A stretch of DNA of 50,890 nucleotides from JBOFCO01 sp051646105 (GTDB taxonomy: Bacteria; Pseudomonadota; Alphaproteobacteria; Rhodobacterales; Rhodobacteraceae). Of this stretch, positions 1-8,442 are shown in pieces. The position numbers were made by a program, and so were the translations under genes. Within the stretch, counting starts at the first letter, position 1; the number at the start of each line of letters is the position of its first letter. The notes beneath the pieces are model-generated. The model saw only the letters and a program-made list of their open reading frames with translations. It ran no database searches and had not been told where the DNA came from. The stretch lies in NCBI GenBank assembly GCA_051646105.1, contig JBOFCO010000004.1, forward strand, positions 1-50,890. The letters run 5' to 3'.

Positions 1-98
1 TGCGGGATGAAGTCTCCGGCCCGCCAGAGCCGAAGGGCAATGCGTCGCCGGACTTCGTCCCGCACGGCCAGCCAGCTGCGTATTTGGCGCGCGGTCAA
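1..98 (-). CDS. hutC: HutC-type GntR repressor, N-terminus only
   Basis: Partial gene running off the left edge. Read leftward from a TTG that overlaps the hutF stop (TTGA), it gives about 32 residues ending RRRIALRLWRAGDFIP. This is the start of the winged-helix DNA-binding domain of GntR/HutC regulators, which typically has an EVxRRI...W..GxxIP pattern. HutC represses hut genes and is released by urocanate. Its place directly after hutF, plus a HutC-like operator at 1487-1500, supports the call. The effector domain is outside the window, so the symbol rests on the first 32 residues and the context. Confidence 0.72.
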   Translation of the reverse strand, partial: MTARQIRSWLAVRDEVRRRIALRLWRAGDFIP

Positions 99-1462
99 AT
101 CGATCCTCCAATATCCCGCATCACAGCCCGGTAGGCCGAGAGGATGCCGTCGCGTTCTACATGCCGGCCATCCTGCACCCGGTGACGCCCGGCTGACCAG
201 ACATCCCGGACCATTCGGTCGTCTCCGGCAAAGATGTAGCTGTCGAGAATGGTGTCCCCCGCCCGGCCTTCGAGATCGACATGCCCGCCGTCGAGAGCCA
301 GCAGATCCGCAAAATGCCCTTCATCGATGATGCCTGTTTCCCGGCCCGCCGCCGTCGCGCCGCCGCGTGCTACGGCTTCGAAGAGCCGCCGCCCGGTCGA
401 CTGCGCGGACGAGGCAAGTGCGGCGCGCGACTGATCGCGCAAGCGCTGCGAGTAGTCCAGGGTGCGCAACTCCTCGGAGAGCGCGATCCGGATGTTGGAG
501 TCCGAGCCTATGGCGATCGTTCCGTCTGCCGCGAGCCAGCGCGCGCCATCGAAGATGCCGTCGCCGAGGCTCGACTCGGTGATCGGGCAGAGACCAGCGA
601 CGGCACCGGATCGCGCCAGACCCTCGGTCTCATGCGGTTCCATCTGTGTGCAATGAATGAACGTGAACCGCTGGTCCGGGCCAAGTTTGTCGAGCGCATA
701 TTCGACGGGACGCCTGCCGAAGACGGCGCGGACTTCCTCCACTTCGGCGACCTGCTCCGCCAGGTGCATGTGAAACGGACCGTCCGGTGCCAGCGCAGCG
801 AGGGCCTGAATCGTCTGGGGTGCCACTGCACGCAAGGAGTGCGGCGCGACACCGATCCGCACATCTGCGGGCAGACATCGGAGCGCCGCGACGGACTGCT
901 CGTGCAGCCGCGCGAACCGGTCAGGATCGTTGCCGAAGCGCACCTGCCCTGGCCCGAGCGCCCGCCGGTCGCAGCCTCCGTACTGATAGTGCACCGGCAA
1001 GAGCGTCAGACCGATTCCCGTCCGGCTGGCGGCGGCGGCGATACGCTCGGCCATCTCCGCCAGGTTGTCGTAGGGCTGCCCGCCGGGCTGATGATGCAGG
1101 AAATGGAACTCGACGTTCGTTGCATAGCCCGCCTCCAGCATCTCCATCTGCACGAAGGCGGCGATGGTCTCGATATGGTCCGGCGTCAGACGGTCAAGGA
1201 ACCGGAACATAAGGTCTCGCCAGGTCCAGAACGTGTCGCGTGGATTCGGCCCGCGACGTTCGGTCAAGCCGGCCATCGCGCGCTGAAAGGCGTGACTGTG
1301 GGCATTCGCCGGCGCAGGCAACAGGACGTCGACCAGGTGATCGGCGACCTTTTGCGCGTTGGCCTCGACCGAAGCGATCCGGCCCGAAGCAGCAATGGTC
1401 ACGCGCACGTTCTTCGCCCAGCCCGTCCCGGTCAACGCCTGTGCCGCCCATATCGTTGTCAT
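95..1462 (-). CDS. hutF: Formimidoylglutamate deiminase HutF
   Basis: Hydrolyses N-formimidoyl-L-glutamate to N-formyl-L-glutamate and ammonia, the fourth step of the five-step histidine pathway. The 455-residue protein is an amidohydrolase-superfamily member. The metal-binding HSH pair is at residues 55-57 (PANAHSHAFQRA), further zinc-ligand candidates are in HMHLAEQ and FIHCTQM, and GSDSN lies near the C-terminus. The start at 1462 was preferred over a longer in-frame ATG because the protein family begins here and GGGGACGGAC is a strong ribosome site just upstream. It is cotranscribed with hutC (stop/start overlap) and divergent from hutI. Having HutF plus HutG, rather than a one-step formiminoglutamase, defines the five-step route. 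Confidence 0.95.
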   Translation of the reverse strand: MTTIWAAQALTGTGWAKNVRVTIAASGRIASVEANAQKVADHLVDVLLPAPANAHSHAFQRAMAGLTERRGPNPRDTFWTWRDLMFRFLDRLTPDHIETIAAFVQMEMLEAGYATNVEFHFLHHQPGGQPYDNLAEMAERIAAAASRTGIGLTLLPVHYQYGGCDRRALGPGQVRFGNDPDRFARLHEQSVAALRCLPADVRIGVAPHSLRAVAPQTIQALAALAPDGPFHMHLAEQVAEVEEVRAVFGRRPVEYALDKLGPDQRFTFIHCTQMEPHETEGLARSGAVAGLCPITESSLGDGIFDGARWLAADGTIAIGSDSNIRIALSEELRTLDYSQRLRDQSRAALASSAQSTGRRLFEAVARGGATAAGRETGIIDEGHFADLLALDGGHVDLEGRAGDTILDSYIFAGDDRMVRDVWSAGRHRVQDGRHVERDGILSAYRAVMRDIGGSI

Positions 1463-1486
1463 GTCCGTCCCCGCTTGACGCCATAT

Positions 1487-1500
1487 TATGTATAGACATA
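1487..1500. promoter_or_regulatory. HutC-type operator between hutF and hutI
   Basis: TATGTATAGACATA is a near-perfect inverted repeat (TATGT-ATAG-ACATA) in the 71-base gap between the divergent hutF and hutI starts. HutC operators known in pseudomonads and other proteobacteria centre on TGTATA-TACA type palindromes, which this closely resembles. One site here could repress both arms. No other copy was seen in the window. Confidence 0.65.
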
Positions 1501-1533
1501 TACGGATCACAGACGATCTGGACAAGGTGAGTC

Positions 1534-2727
1534 GTGCTCCTCCGAAACGCCATCCTCGCCGGTGTCGCAACCGACCGGCCACATGGGCTGATCGACCGCG
1601 GTGCCGTCGCTCTGGACGGCGATCGGATTGCCTGGGTCGGACGGGAGTGCGACCTGCCCAAGTCGCTATACCGGGACGAGGCGCTTGATCTCGGTGGACG
1701 GCTCGTTACGCCGGGACTGATCGACTGCCACACACACATCGTTCATGGTGGCCATCGGGCGCGCGAGTTCGAGATGCGGCTCGGAGGCGCGACCTATGAA
1801 GAGATCGCCCGCTCGGGTGGCGGGATTGTATCGACCGTTGCCGCGACCCGCGCCGCGTCCGAGGACGCGCTCCTCCGCTCCGCCCTGCCCCGCATCGACG
1901 CGCTGATCGCCGAGGGCGTCACCACGATCGAGGTGAAGTCTGGCTACGGCCTCAATCTCGAGACCGAACTCGCGATGCTGCGTGCGGCGAGGGCCATCGC
2001 GGAGACCCGCCTGATCAGGGTCAAGACAAGCTTCCTCGGCGCGCATGCGGTGCCGCCCGATTATGCGGGTCGGCCGGACGACTATATTGACGAAGTTTGC
2101 CTTCCCGCGCTCAGGGCTGCAAATGAAGAGGGTCTTGCCGATGCCGTGGACGGGTTCTGCGAAGGCATTGCCTTTACCCGGGCCCAGATCGCCCGCGTTT
2201 TTGACTGCGCCCGGTCCCTCGGGCTGCCGGTCAGGCTGCATGCCGAACAGCTTTCGAACTTCGGCGGCGCTCGCCTTGCCGCAAGCTATGGCGCATTGTC
2301 GGCAGATCACCTGGAGTATGCGACCGAGGACGACGTGGCCGAAATGGCAAAGGCGGGAACCGTCGCCGTGATCCTGCCTGGGGCCTACTACACCCTTCGC
2401 GAGACGAAAGCCCCGCCCATTGCGGCGTTCCGCGCAAACGCCGTCCCAATGGCGGTGGCCACCGATTGCAACCCCGGGTCGTCGCCCATGACGTCGCTCC
2501 TTCTCGCAATGAACATGGCGGCAACAATGTTCCGCATGACCTCGCAGGAATGCTTTGCAGGCGTGACCCATCACGCGGCGCGTGCCCTGGGCCTGTCCGA
2601 TGTCGGCGAGCTTCGCCCCGGGTTGCGGGGTGACCTCGCGATCTGGAACGCAGAAACCCCGGCAGAGCTTTCTTACCGGATCGGATTCAACCCGCTCTGG
2701 AAGCGGATCTTCGGAGGTCGCGCATGA
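1534..2727 (+). CDS. hutI: Imidazolonepropionase HutI
   Basis: Converts 4-imidazolone-5-propanoate to N-formimidoyl-L-glutamate, the third step of histidine breakdown. The 397 residues match the usual family length. The amidohydrolase metal motif HTH is at residues 66-68 (LIDCHTHIVHGGHR). Later come the substrate-site stretch KSGYGLN, LHAEQLS with another metal ligand, SADHLEY, and ATDCNPGSSP with the catalytic Asp. The start is GTG with AAGGTGA upstream. It opens the rightward hutI-H-G-U operon and overlaps hutH by ATGA. Confidence 0.96.
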   Translation: MLLRNAILAGVATDRPHGLIDRGAVALDGDRIAWVGRECDLPKSLYRDEALDLGGRLVTPGLIDCHTHIVHGGHRAREFEMRLGGATYEEIARSGGGIVSTVAATRAASEDALLRSALPRIDALIAEGVTTIEVKSGYGLNLETELAMLRAARAIAETRLIRVKTSFLGAHAVPPDYAGRPDDYIDEVCLPALRAANEEGLADAVDGFCEGIAFTRAQIARVFDCARSLGLPVRLHAEQLSNFGGARLAASYGALSADHLEYATEDDVAEMAKAGTVAVILPGAYYTLRETKAPPIAAFRANAVPMAVATDCNPGSSPMTSLLLAMNMAATMFRMTSQECFAGVTHHAARALGLSDVGELRPGLRGDLAIWNAETPAELSYRIGFNPLWKRIFGGRA

Positions 2728-4265
2728 CCGTTTTCCTGACCCCGGGCACGACAACGCTCGACACTCTGGAAGCGATCTGGCGCGGGTGCGAAGATGTCCG
2801 GCTCGACCCCGATGCAAAGGCCCCGATCGACGCTGCGGCCGAAATGGTGGCGAAGGCCGCAGCCGGGTCCGGGGCGGTCTACGGAATCAACACCGGCTTC
2901 GGAAAGCTCGCCTCTGTCCGTGTGTCGCCCGGCGACACGGCGCGGCTGCAGCGCAACCTCATCCTGTCGCATTGTTGCGGCGTGGGCGAGCCGCTCGACG
3001 CGCAGACAACGCGGCTGATGATGGTATTGAAACTTCTTTCGCTGGGGCGCGGCGCGTCGGGAATCCGGTGGGAGACGGTGACGCTGATCGAGGACTGCCT
3101 CAGGTGCGGCGTTACCCCGGTGATCCCGTCGCAGGGCTCTGTCGGAGCGTCGGGTGACCTGGCGCCACTCGCCCACATGGCTGCCACGCTGATAGGCGAA
3201 GGCGAAGCGGTCTTCGAATCGGAACGCCTGGCAAGCCGCGACGCGCTGGCCCGCGCCGGACTCGCACCTGTGGTGCTTGGTCCCAAGGAGGGGCTCGGCC
3301 TGATCAATGGCACGCAGTTCTCGACTGCCTGCGCGCTGGCCGGTTGGTGGGGTGCCATGCGCAACCTCGAAACGGCCGTGGCGGTGTCATGTCTTTCGAC
3401 CGACGCCATCATGGGGTCGACGGCACCGCTCGATCCGGCACTGCACGCGCTGCGTGGCCATCCCGGGCAGATCGACGTAGCCCGCGCGATGCGGAGCGTC
3501 ATGGAAGGCTCGGAGATCCGGGAGAGCCACCGCGAGGGCGATCACCGCGTGCAGGACCCCTATTGCATCCGCTGCCAGCCCCAGGTGACCGGCGCGGCGC
3601 TTGATCTTCTGCGTTTCGCGGGCCGCACGCTTGAAATCGAGGCGAATGCCGTTTCGGACAATCCGCTGGTTCTGGTTAAAGAAAACCAGATCGTATCCGG
3701 CGGGAACTTCCATGCCGAGCCGGTCGCCTTCGCCGCCGACCAGATCGCGCTCGCCATCGCCGAGGTCGGCGCGATCGCGCAGCGCCGCGTCGCGCTGATG
3801 GTGGATCCAACGCTCAGCTTCGATCTGCCGCCCTTCCTCACACCCAGGCCAGGTCTGAACTCCGGGCTCATGATCGCCGAAGTCACGACGGCGGCATTGA
3901 TGAGCGAAAACAAACACCTCGCGACGCCGTGCTCTACGGATTCGACGCCGACCTCGGCAAATCAGGAAGACCACGTTTCGATGGCAGCGCACGGGGCGCG
4001 TCGTCTTGAACGCATGAACCTGAACCTGAACGTCATCCTCGGGGTCGAAATGCTCTGCGCCGCACAGGGCGTCGAGTTCCGCTTGCCCCTGGCCACGAGC
4101 CCGTGCCTTCAGCGGCTTGCGGCCGCCGTGCGAGAGGCGGTGCCGCCGCTCGGGGACGACCGCTACATGGCGGGTGACCTCGCAATCGCTGCGGAACTTG
4201 TGCGTAACGGACGTGTGTCCGGCGTCTGCAACATCCGCAGACTTCTCGACGAGGACACGGCATGA
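2724..4265 (+). CDS. hutH: Histidine ammonia-lyase HutH
   Basis: Deaminates L-histidine to trans-urocanate, the committing step of the pathway. The 513 residues fit the family (about 510). The MIO prosthetic group forms from Ala-Ser-Gly at 142-144 in GSVGASGDLAPLAH. The N-terminal YGINTGFG motif (53-60) carries the catalytic Tyr, and QDPYCIRC and the QEDHVSM loop near the C-terminus complete the active site. The gene is tightly coupled to hutI upstream and hutG downstream by 4-base ATGA overlaps, which suggests translational coupling. Confidence 0.97.
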   Translation: MTVFLTPGTTTLDTLEAIWRGCEDVRLDPDAKAPIDAAAEMVAKAAAGSGAVYGINTGFGKLASVRVSPGDTARLQRNLILSHCCGVGEPLDAQTTRLMMVLKLLSLGRGASGIRWETVTLIEDCLRCGVTPVIPSQGSVGASGDLAPLAHMAATLIGEGEAVFESERLASRDALARAGLAPVVLGPKEGLGLINGTQFSTACALAGWWGAMRNLETAVAVSCLSTDAIMGSTAPLDPALHALRGHPGQIDVARAMRSVMEGSEIRESHREGDHRVQDPYCIRCQPQVTGAALDLLRFAGRTLEIEANAVSDNPLVLVKENQIVSGGNFHAEPVAFAADQIALAIAEVGAIAQRRVALMVDPTLSFDLPPFLTPRPGLNSGLMIAEVTTAALMSENKHLATPCSTDSTPTSANQEDHVSMAAHGARRLERMNLNLNVILGVEMLCAAQGVEFRLPLATSPCLQRLAAAVREAVPPLGDDRYMAGDLAIAAELVRNGRVSGVCNIRRLLDEDTA

Positions 4266-5062
4266 ACCCGGTCGAGGTGATCCAGGGCGACGGTCCGATC
4301 GTGCTTGGGCTGCCCCATACCGGCACCCTTGTGCCAGATGATATATTCGACCGGCTCATGCCCCTCGGCCAGGCGCTGCCGGACACCGACTGGCATATTC
4401 ACCGGCTCTACGACGGGCTGGTACCCGGCATGACGACCGTGCGCGCTACCTTCCACCGCTACGTAATCGACGCGAACCGCCCTCCCGACGGCGAAAGTCT
4501 CTATCCCGGGCAGAATACGACCGCCCTGGTACCGACTACCGATTTCGATGGCCGACCACTGTGGTTGTCGGAGCCCACCGCAGAGGACATCGTTGCCCGA
4601 CGCCGCGACTATCACGAGCCTTATCACGCCGCGTTGTCGGCAGAGATCGACCGCGTCCACGCCCGCCACGGCGTCGCGATCCTCTACGACTGCCACTCGA
4701 TCCGGTCGCGCATGCCGTTCCTGTTCAAAAGCACGCTGCCCGACTTCAACATCGGCACAAACTGCGGACAGAGCTGCGCACCCGAACTCGAAGCCGCAGT
4801 CGCCCGGATCTGCGCAAATGCCGCAGGTTACACGAGCATCGTCAATGGCCGCTTCAAAGGCGGGTGGACGACGCGCCATTACGGAAAGCCAACGGACGGC
4901 ATCCACGCGCTGCAGATGGAGCTCGCGCAGTCCACGTATCTTGCCACCGAAGCTCCGCCATTCGATTACGCAGCCGCAAAGGCCGACCGTCTGCGCGTGC
5001 ACCTTCGCGTCATACTCGCCACGCTTGCCGCAGCCGCCCCTTCACTTCGAGGACAGTCATGA
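4262..5062 (+). CDS. hutG: N-formylglutamate amidohydrolase HutG
   Basis: Hydrolyses N-formyl-L-glutamate to glutamate and formate, the last step when HutF supplies the substrate. The 266-residue protein belongs to the zinc-dependent N-formylglutamate deformylase family. It shows GLPHTGTLVP near the N-terminus, DTDWHIHRLYDGL, the ANRPPDG loop and the ILYDCHSIRSR motif with the metal-binding Asp-Cys-His region. The downstream FKGGWTTRHYGKP stretch is also typical. It overlaps hutH and hutU by four bases each. The pairing with hutF makes this assignment firm rather than a generic arginase-like hydrolase. Confidence 0.93.
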   Translation: MNPVEVIQGDGPIVLGLPHTGTLVPDDIFDRLMPLGQALPDTDWHIHRLYDGLVPGMTTVRATFHRYVIDANRPPDGESLYPGQNTTALVPTTDFDGRPLWLSEPTAEDIVARRRDYHEPYHAALSAEIDRVHARHGVAILYDCHSIRSRMPFLFKSTLPDFNIGTNCGQSCAPELEAAVARICANAAGYTSIVNGRFKGGWTTRHYGKPTDGIHALQMELAQSTYLATEAPPFDYAAAKADRLRVHLRVILATLAAAAPSLRGQS

Positions 5063-6744
5063 CCAATTCCCGCCGCAACCTACGTGACGTCTATCCGCCG
5101 ACCGGAACCAAGATCAGCGCGAAGAGCTGGCTCACCGAGGCGCCGATGCGGATGCTGATGAACAACCTGCACCCGGACGTGGCGGAAAACCCCCACGAAC
5201 TGGTGGTCTACGGCGGGATCGGCCGCGCCGCGCGGACATGGGAGGACTTTGACCGTATCGTCGCGGCGCTGAAGGATCTCGAGGCGGATGAGACGCTGGT
5301 CGTGCAGTCGGGCAAGCCCGTCGCGATCGTCCGGACACACGCGGACGCGCCACGTGTACTGATCGCGAATTCCAACATCGTCCCGCACTGGGCGACATGG
5401 GCCCATTTCAACGATCTCGATCGCAAGGGCCTGATGATGTACGGTCAGATGACCGCCGGATCCTGGATCTACATCGGCACGCAGGGAATCGTGCAAGGCA
5501 CCTACGAGACTTTCGCCGAGGCCGGGCGGCAACACTATGGCGGCGATCTGAACGGTCGCTGGATTCTGACAGGCGGCCTCGGTGGCATGGGCGGCGCGCA
5601 GCCCCTTGCGGCCGTGATGGCAGGTGCCTGCTGCCTCGCCGTGGAATGCGACGAGACCCGGATCGATTTCCGCTTGCGCACCCGCTACCTCGACGGAAAG
5701 GCGCGTACACTGGACGAGGCGCTTGCCCTCATCGACACCTGGACAAAGGCGGGCGAGGCGAAATCGGTCGGCCTTCTCGGCAACGCTGCCGAGGTTTTCC
5801 CCGAACTCGTCCGGCGGATGAAGGCGGGCGGCCCGCGCCCCGACATCGTGACCGACCAGACCTCGGCACACGACCCGCTGCACGGTTACCTGCCGCTTGG
5901 CTGGGCGGTCGCCGACTGGCGCGCAAGGCAGGAAAGCGACCCGCAGGCTGTCGAGACCGCCGCGCGCGCATCGATGAAGATTCATGTCGCGGCGATGGTC
6001 GACTTCTGGAACGCCGGCGTGCCGACGCTCGACTATGGCAACAACATCCGCCAGGTCGCCAGGGAGGAAGGCCTCGAAAACGCCTTCACCTTCCCCGGCT
6101 TTGTCCCGGCCTATATCCGTCCGCTGTTCTGCAAGGGCATCGGGCCCTTCCGCTGGTGTGCGCTGTCGGGCGATCCGGAGGACATCTATAAAACCGACGA
6201 GGCAATGAAGCGCCTCTTCCCCGGGAACGACCACCTTCACCGCTGGCTCGACATGGCACGCGAGCGGATTGCATTCCAAGGTCTGCCCGCGCGGATATGC
6301 TGGATCGGGCTGGGCGACCGGCACAGGGCGGGGTTGATGTTCAACGACATGGTCGCCAGCGGCGAGTTGAAGGCACCCCTCGTGATCGGTCGTGACCATC
6401 TCGACAGCGGCTCTGTCGCCAGTCCGAACCGGGAGACCGAGGCGATGAGGGACGGCTCGGACGCCGTTTCGGACTGGCCGCTCCTGAATGCGCTCGTCAA
6501 CACCGCGAGCGGCGCGACCTGGGTCTCTATCCACCACGGCGGCGGTGTCGGCATGGGCTTCAGTCAGCACGCGGGCGTCGTGATTGTCGCCGATGGCACG
6601 CCGGACGCCGCAAGGCGGCTCGAACGCGTGCTCTGGAACGATCCGGCGTCCGGCGTCTGGCGCCACGCGGATGCAGGCTACGAGGAGGCCATCGACTGCG
6701 CCAAGGACCACGGCCTGCGTTTGCCAGGGATCCTCGGCAATTGA
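5059..6744 (+). CDS. hutU: Urocanate hydratase HutU
   Basis: Adds water to urocanate to give 4-imidazolone-5-propanoate, using tightly bound NAD+ as electrophile. The 561-residue length is normal (about 555). The glycine-rich NAD site GLGGMGGAQ is at residues 173-181, YGQMTAGSWIYIGTQGI precedes it, and the FCKGIGPFRWCALSGD stretch holds the conserved Cys region. A long in-frame extension upstream was rejected: it overlaps hutG and does not resemble the family, while ATG at 5059 overlaps the hutG stop by ATGA. It is the last gene of the hut operon. No clear terminator hairpin follows before the IS remnant. Confidence 0.97.
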   Translation: MTNSRRNLRDVYPPTGTKISAKSWLTEAPMRMLMNNLHPDVAENPHELVVYGGIGRAARTWEDFDRIVAALKDLEADETLVVQSGKPVAIVRTHADAPRVLIANSNIVPHWATWAHFNDLDRKGLMMYGQMTAGSWIYIGTQGIVQGTYETFAEAGRQHYGGDLNGRWILTGGLGGMGGAQPLAAVMAGACCLAVECDETRIDFRLRTRYLDGKARTLDEALALIDTWTKAGEAKSVGLLGNAAEVFPELVRRMKAGGPRPDIVTDQTSAHDPLHGYLPLGWAVADWRARQESDPQAVETAARASMKIHVAAMVDFWNAGVPTLDYGNNIRQVAREEGLENAFTFPGFVPAYIRPLFCKGIGPFRWCALSGDPEDIYKTDEAMKRLFPGNDHLHRWLDMARERIAFQGLPARICWIGLGDRHRAGLMFNDMVASGELKAPLVIGRDHLDSGSVASPNRETEAMRDGSDAVSDWPLLNALVNTASGATWVSIHHGGGVGMGFSQHAGVVIVADGTPDAARRLERVLWNDPASGVWRHADAGYEEAIDCAKDHGLRLPGILGN

Positions 6745-6831
6745 CGAGGCAACGATCGATGAAACGCGGGTAATCCTGTCCTGAACCGCGCCGGGTTTTC
6801 CGTAGAGCAAAACACTCAAAGAATGAGCCCT

Positions 6832-7125
6832 ATGACAATGCAGGGAGTCACCTCCGCCTGTCCGGCCGGGCTTCGCGAACGCGGTGTCCGGTTTTTCCGT
6901 GAGAACCGCGCCGTTTAAGCCAGCGACGCGGCCGCCTGCAAGGCGATTGCGCCAAAGCTTGGCTGCTGCCCGACAGCCTGCGCGTCTGGTGCCAGCGGGC
7001 CGAACGTGACGCCTGTCAGCGAACGGGAGCGCGAGGTCCGTGAACTGCGGCAGGCGAATGCGATCCTCAGGAAGGCCAGCGCGTATTTCGCGGCGGCGGA
7101 GCTCGACCGCCCGTTCCGCAAATGA
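6832..7125 (+). pseudogene. IS3-family transposase orfA remnant, frameshifted
   Basis: Pieces of an OrfA helix-turn-helix protein appear in different frames. GLRERGVRFFRENRAV then a stop comes first. SDAAACKAIAPKLGC follows, then PDSLRVWCQRAERDA after a frame change. Last comes VRELRQANAILRKASAYF and ELDRPFRK then a stop. In order, these match the layout of IS51-type OrfA, including the leucine-zipper-like region before the stop. At least two frame changes and a stop make it non-functional. The terminal AAATGA overlap with orfB is where intact elements frameshift. Confidence 0.75.
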
Positions 7126-7216
7126 TCGCGTTCATCGATCATCAGCGTAGCGTCTTTGGTGTCGGGCCGATCTGCCGGGTTCTGGGGATCGCACCATCAA
7201 CGTATCACTCCTTCAG
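7122..7216 (+). pseudogene. IS3-family transposase orfB remnant (integrase N-terminus)
   Basis: From ATG 7122, which overlaps the orfA stop, about 31 residues (MIAFIDHQRSVFGVGPICRV then LGIAPSTYHSF) match the helix-turn-helix start of IS3 OrfB. The frame continues but no longer resembles a transposase. The DDE catalytic core is absent, so this is a truncated remnant. Confidence 0.72.
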
Positions 7217-7253
7217 GGCCGTTGAGCATGATCCGGCACCTGGGCAAATCACC

Positions 7254-7652
7254 TTAGTCCAGCGTCCGCACGATCATCACGCCCGCCCAAGCCGCAGCCC
7301 CGGTCAGAACCGCCCCCCAAACGGTGTCTGCAACAACTTGTTGCCACGACCAGTCACGCAGGGTGGCGTAGTTCGTGAATTCATAGGTGCCGTAGGCGAG
7401 CAGGCCAAGCAGTGCCCCGCCCAGCAGTGCGGCCAGTGGTTCGCCGTTGCGGAGCGCGGGGACCGACACGAAGTAGAGCAGTCCGGCGACATAGCCGAGA
7501 TAAAAGATCGCTGCAGGACCAAGACGGAGGGGGTTTGCAAGCAGATGCCCGACATGTCGGTCGAACACCGGCTTGATCAGATATTTCAGCCCTACGGCAT
7601 CAGCAGCCAGAAAAATGATCGCGGTGGCGCCGTAGAGAATGACAAGTTTCAC
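7254..7652 (-). CDS. DUF2177 family small membrane protein
   Basis: The 132-residue hydrophobic protein has about four predicted membrane helices: MKLVILYGATAIIFLAADAV, the LGPAAIFYLGYVAGLLYFVSV region, LAALLGGALLGLLAYGTYEF and a C-terminal VWGAVLTGAAAWAGVMIV. The YGTYEFTN-ATLRDWSW signature fits the DUF2177 family, whose biochemical role is unknown. It is the last gene of the leftward operon, 52 bases after the SDR gene, downstream of a sigma-E-like promoter. Function in membrane lipid chemistry or quality is inferred only from its neighbours. Confidence 0.82.
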   Translation of the reverse strand: MKLVILYGATAIIFLAADAVGLKYLIKPVFDRHVGHLLANPLRLGPAAIFYLGYVAGLLYFVSVPALRNGEPLAALLGGALLGLLAYGTYEFTNYATLRDWSWQQVVADTVWGAVLTGAAAWAGVMIVRTLD

Positions 7653-7704
7653 GGGATGCCTCCTTGCCGGACAGGTCTTATGGCACGGTTCGATGCGGGG
7701 GTGC

Positions 7705-8442
7705 TCATCGCCTCATCCTTGCCGTCAAGGGCAGCGAGACCCAGTAGGGAAGGATCGAGAGCAGCTTTACAAGCGTGGTGAATCGCCGCGGAAAGTGGAT
7801 TTCAAAGCCTCGCCGATTAAGGCCGGCGGCGATGGCCCTAGCCGCGGCATCGGTCGTCACCATCGCCGGCATCCGAAAGTCGTTGAGCCGGGTCAGGCGG
7901 GTGTCGACGAAGCCGGGGCTGATGAGACGCACATCGATCCTGCCGGAAAGCTCCGCCCTGAGCGACTGGGCAAGGTTCACTACCCCCGCCTTTGTCGCCG
8001 AATAGATCTGGCCCTGCGGCAGTCCGAAATAGCCCGCAACCGAGCCGCACAGCGCAAGCTGTCCTCCTTTGCGCAAAAGCGGCGGCGCGACCTGCGCGAC
8101 ATGAAAGCTTCCGATAAGGTTCACAGTGACAATCCGCGCCACGGTGCCGGGATCGAGCGCGGCAATACTGCCGGGATCGTATAGCGCCGCCATGTGCACG
8201 ACGCGGTCGATGGGGCCGCCTGCTGCTATCGTCGCGGCGGTTTTGTCCACTGAGGCGCGGTCCGCGACATCGAGGGGATGCACCTGATGCCCCGGACCCA
8301 GCGCGTCGGCCAGCGCAAGAAGCGCGTCTTTGGAGCGGGCCGAAAGGATCAATCGCGCGCCCGTTCCGGCCCAGTGCCGGGCCAGCGCGGCACCGATGCC
8401 GTCGCTGGCGCCGATGATCCAGATGCGCTCTGGTTCAGGCAT
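7705..8442 (-). CDS. Short-chain dehydrogenase/reductase of the sigma-E lipid operon
   Basis: A 245-residue classical SDR. The cofactor motif GASDGIG is at residues 11-17, with the catalytic set Ser134, Tyr147 and Lys151 (YSATK). The PGFVDTRLT stretch follows, and a hydrophobic C-terminal tail (LLSILPYWVSLPL) could touch the membrane. It likely reduces or oxidises a lipid-linked carbonyl or hydroxyl with NAD(P)H, but the substrate is unknown. ATG 8442 was preferred over an upstream start that would overlap the methyltransferase gene by 71 bases; the chosen start overlaps it by 8. An SDR also occurs in the comparable RpoE-controlled cluster of Rhodobacter sphaeroides, as I recall. Confidence 0.85.
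   Translation of the reverse strand: MPEPERIWIIGASDGIGAALARHWAGTGARLILSARSKDALLALADALGPGHQVHPLDVADRASVDKTAATIAAGGPIDRVVHMAALYDPGSIAALDPGTVARIVTVNLIGSFHVAQVAPPLLRKGGQLALCGSVAGYFGLPQGQIYSATKAGVVNLAQSLRAELSGRIDVRLISPGFVDTRLTRLNDFRMPAMVTTDAAARAIAAGLNRRGFEIHFPRRFTTLVKLLSILPYWVSLPLTARMRR

Larger units (their letters stand above)
6782..7216 (+). mobile_element. Degenerate IS3-family insertion sequence (IS51-type), 5' part
   Basis: This fills the roughly 500-base gap between hutU and the DUF2177 gene. The left end TGAACCGCGCCGGGTTTT (from 6782) resembles left terminal repeats I recall for IS51-group IS3 elements. A broken orfA follows, then the start of orfB. Homology fades after about 7216 and no matching right end is visible, so the element has lost most of orfB. 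It is immobile. It marks a boundary between the hut block and the lipid/stress block. Confidence 0.75.

Noticed and set aside
281..1495. 404-codon open frame on the plus strand opposite hutF
   Set aside because: It is the antisense of a clear HutF gene; long opposite frames are common in GC-rich DNA and the translation has no family resemblance.
5080..6819. 579-codon open frame opposite hutU
   Set aside because: Antisense of hutU; composition is of the reversed-codon type and no motif is seen.
7223..7253. Right end of the IS3 remnant
   Set aside because: No inverted copy of the left end TGAACCGCG...GGG is found before the DUF2177 gene.
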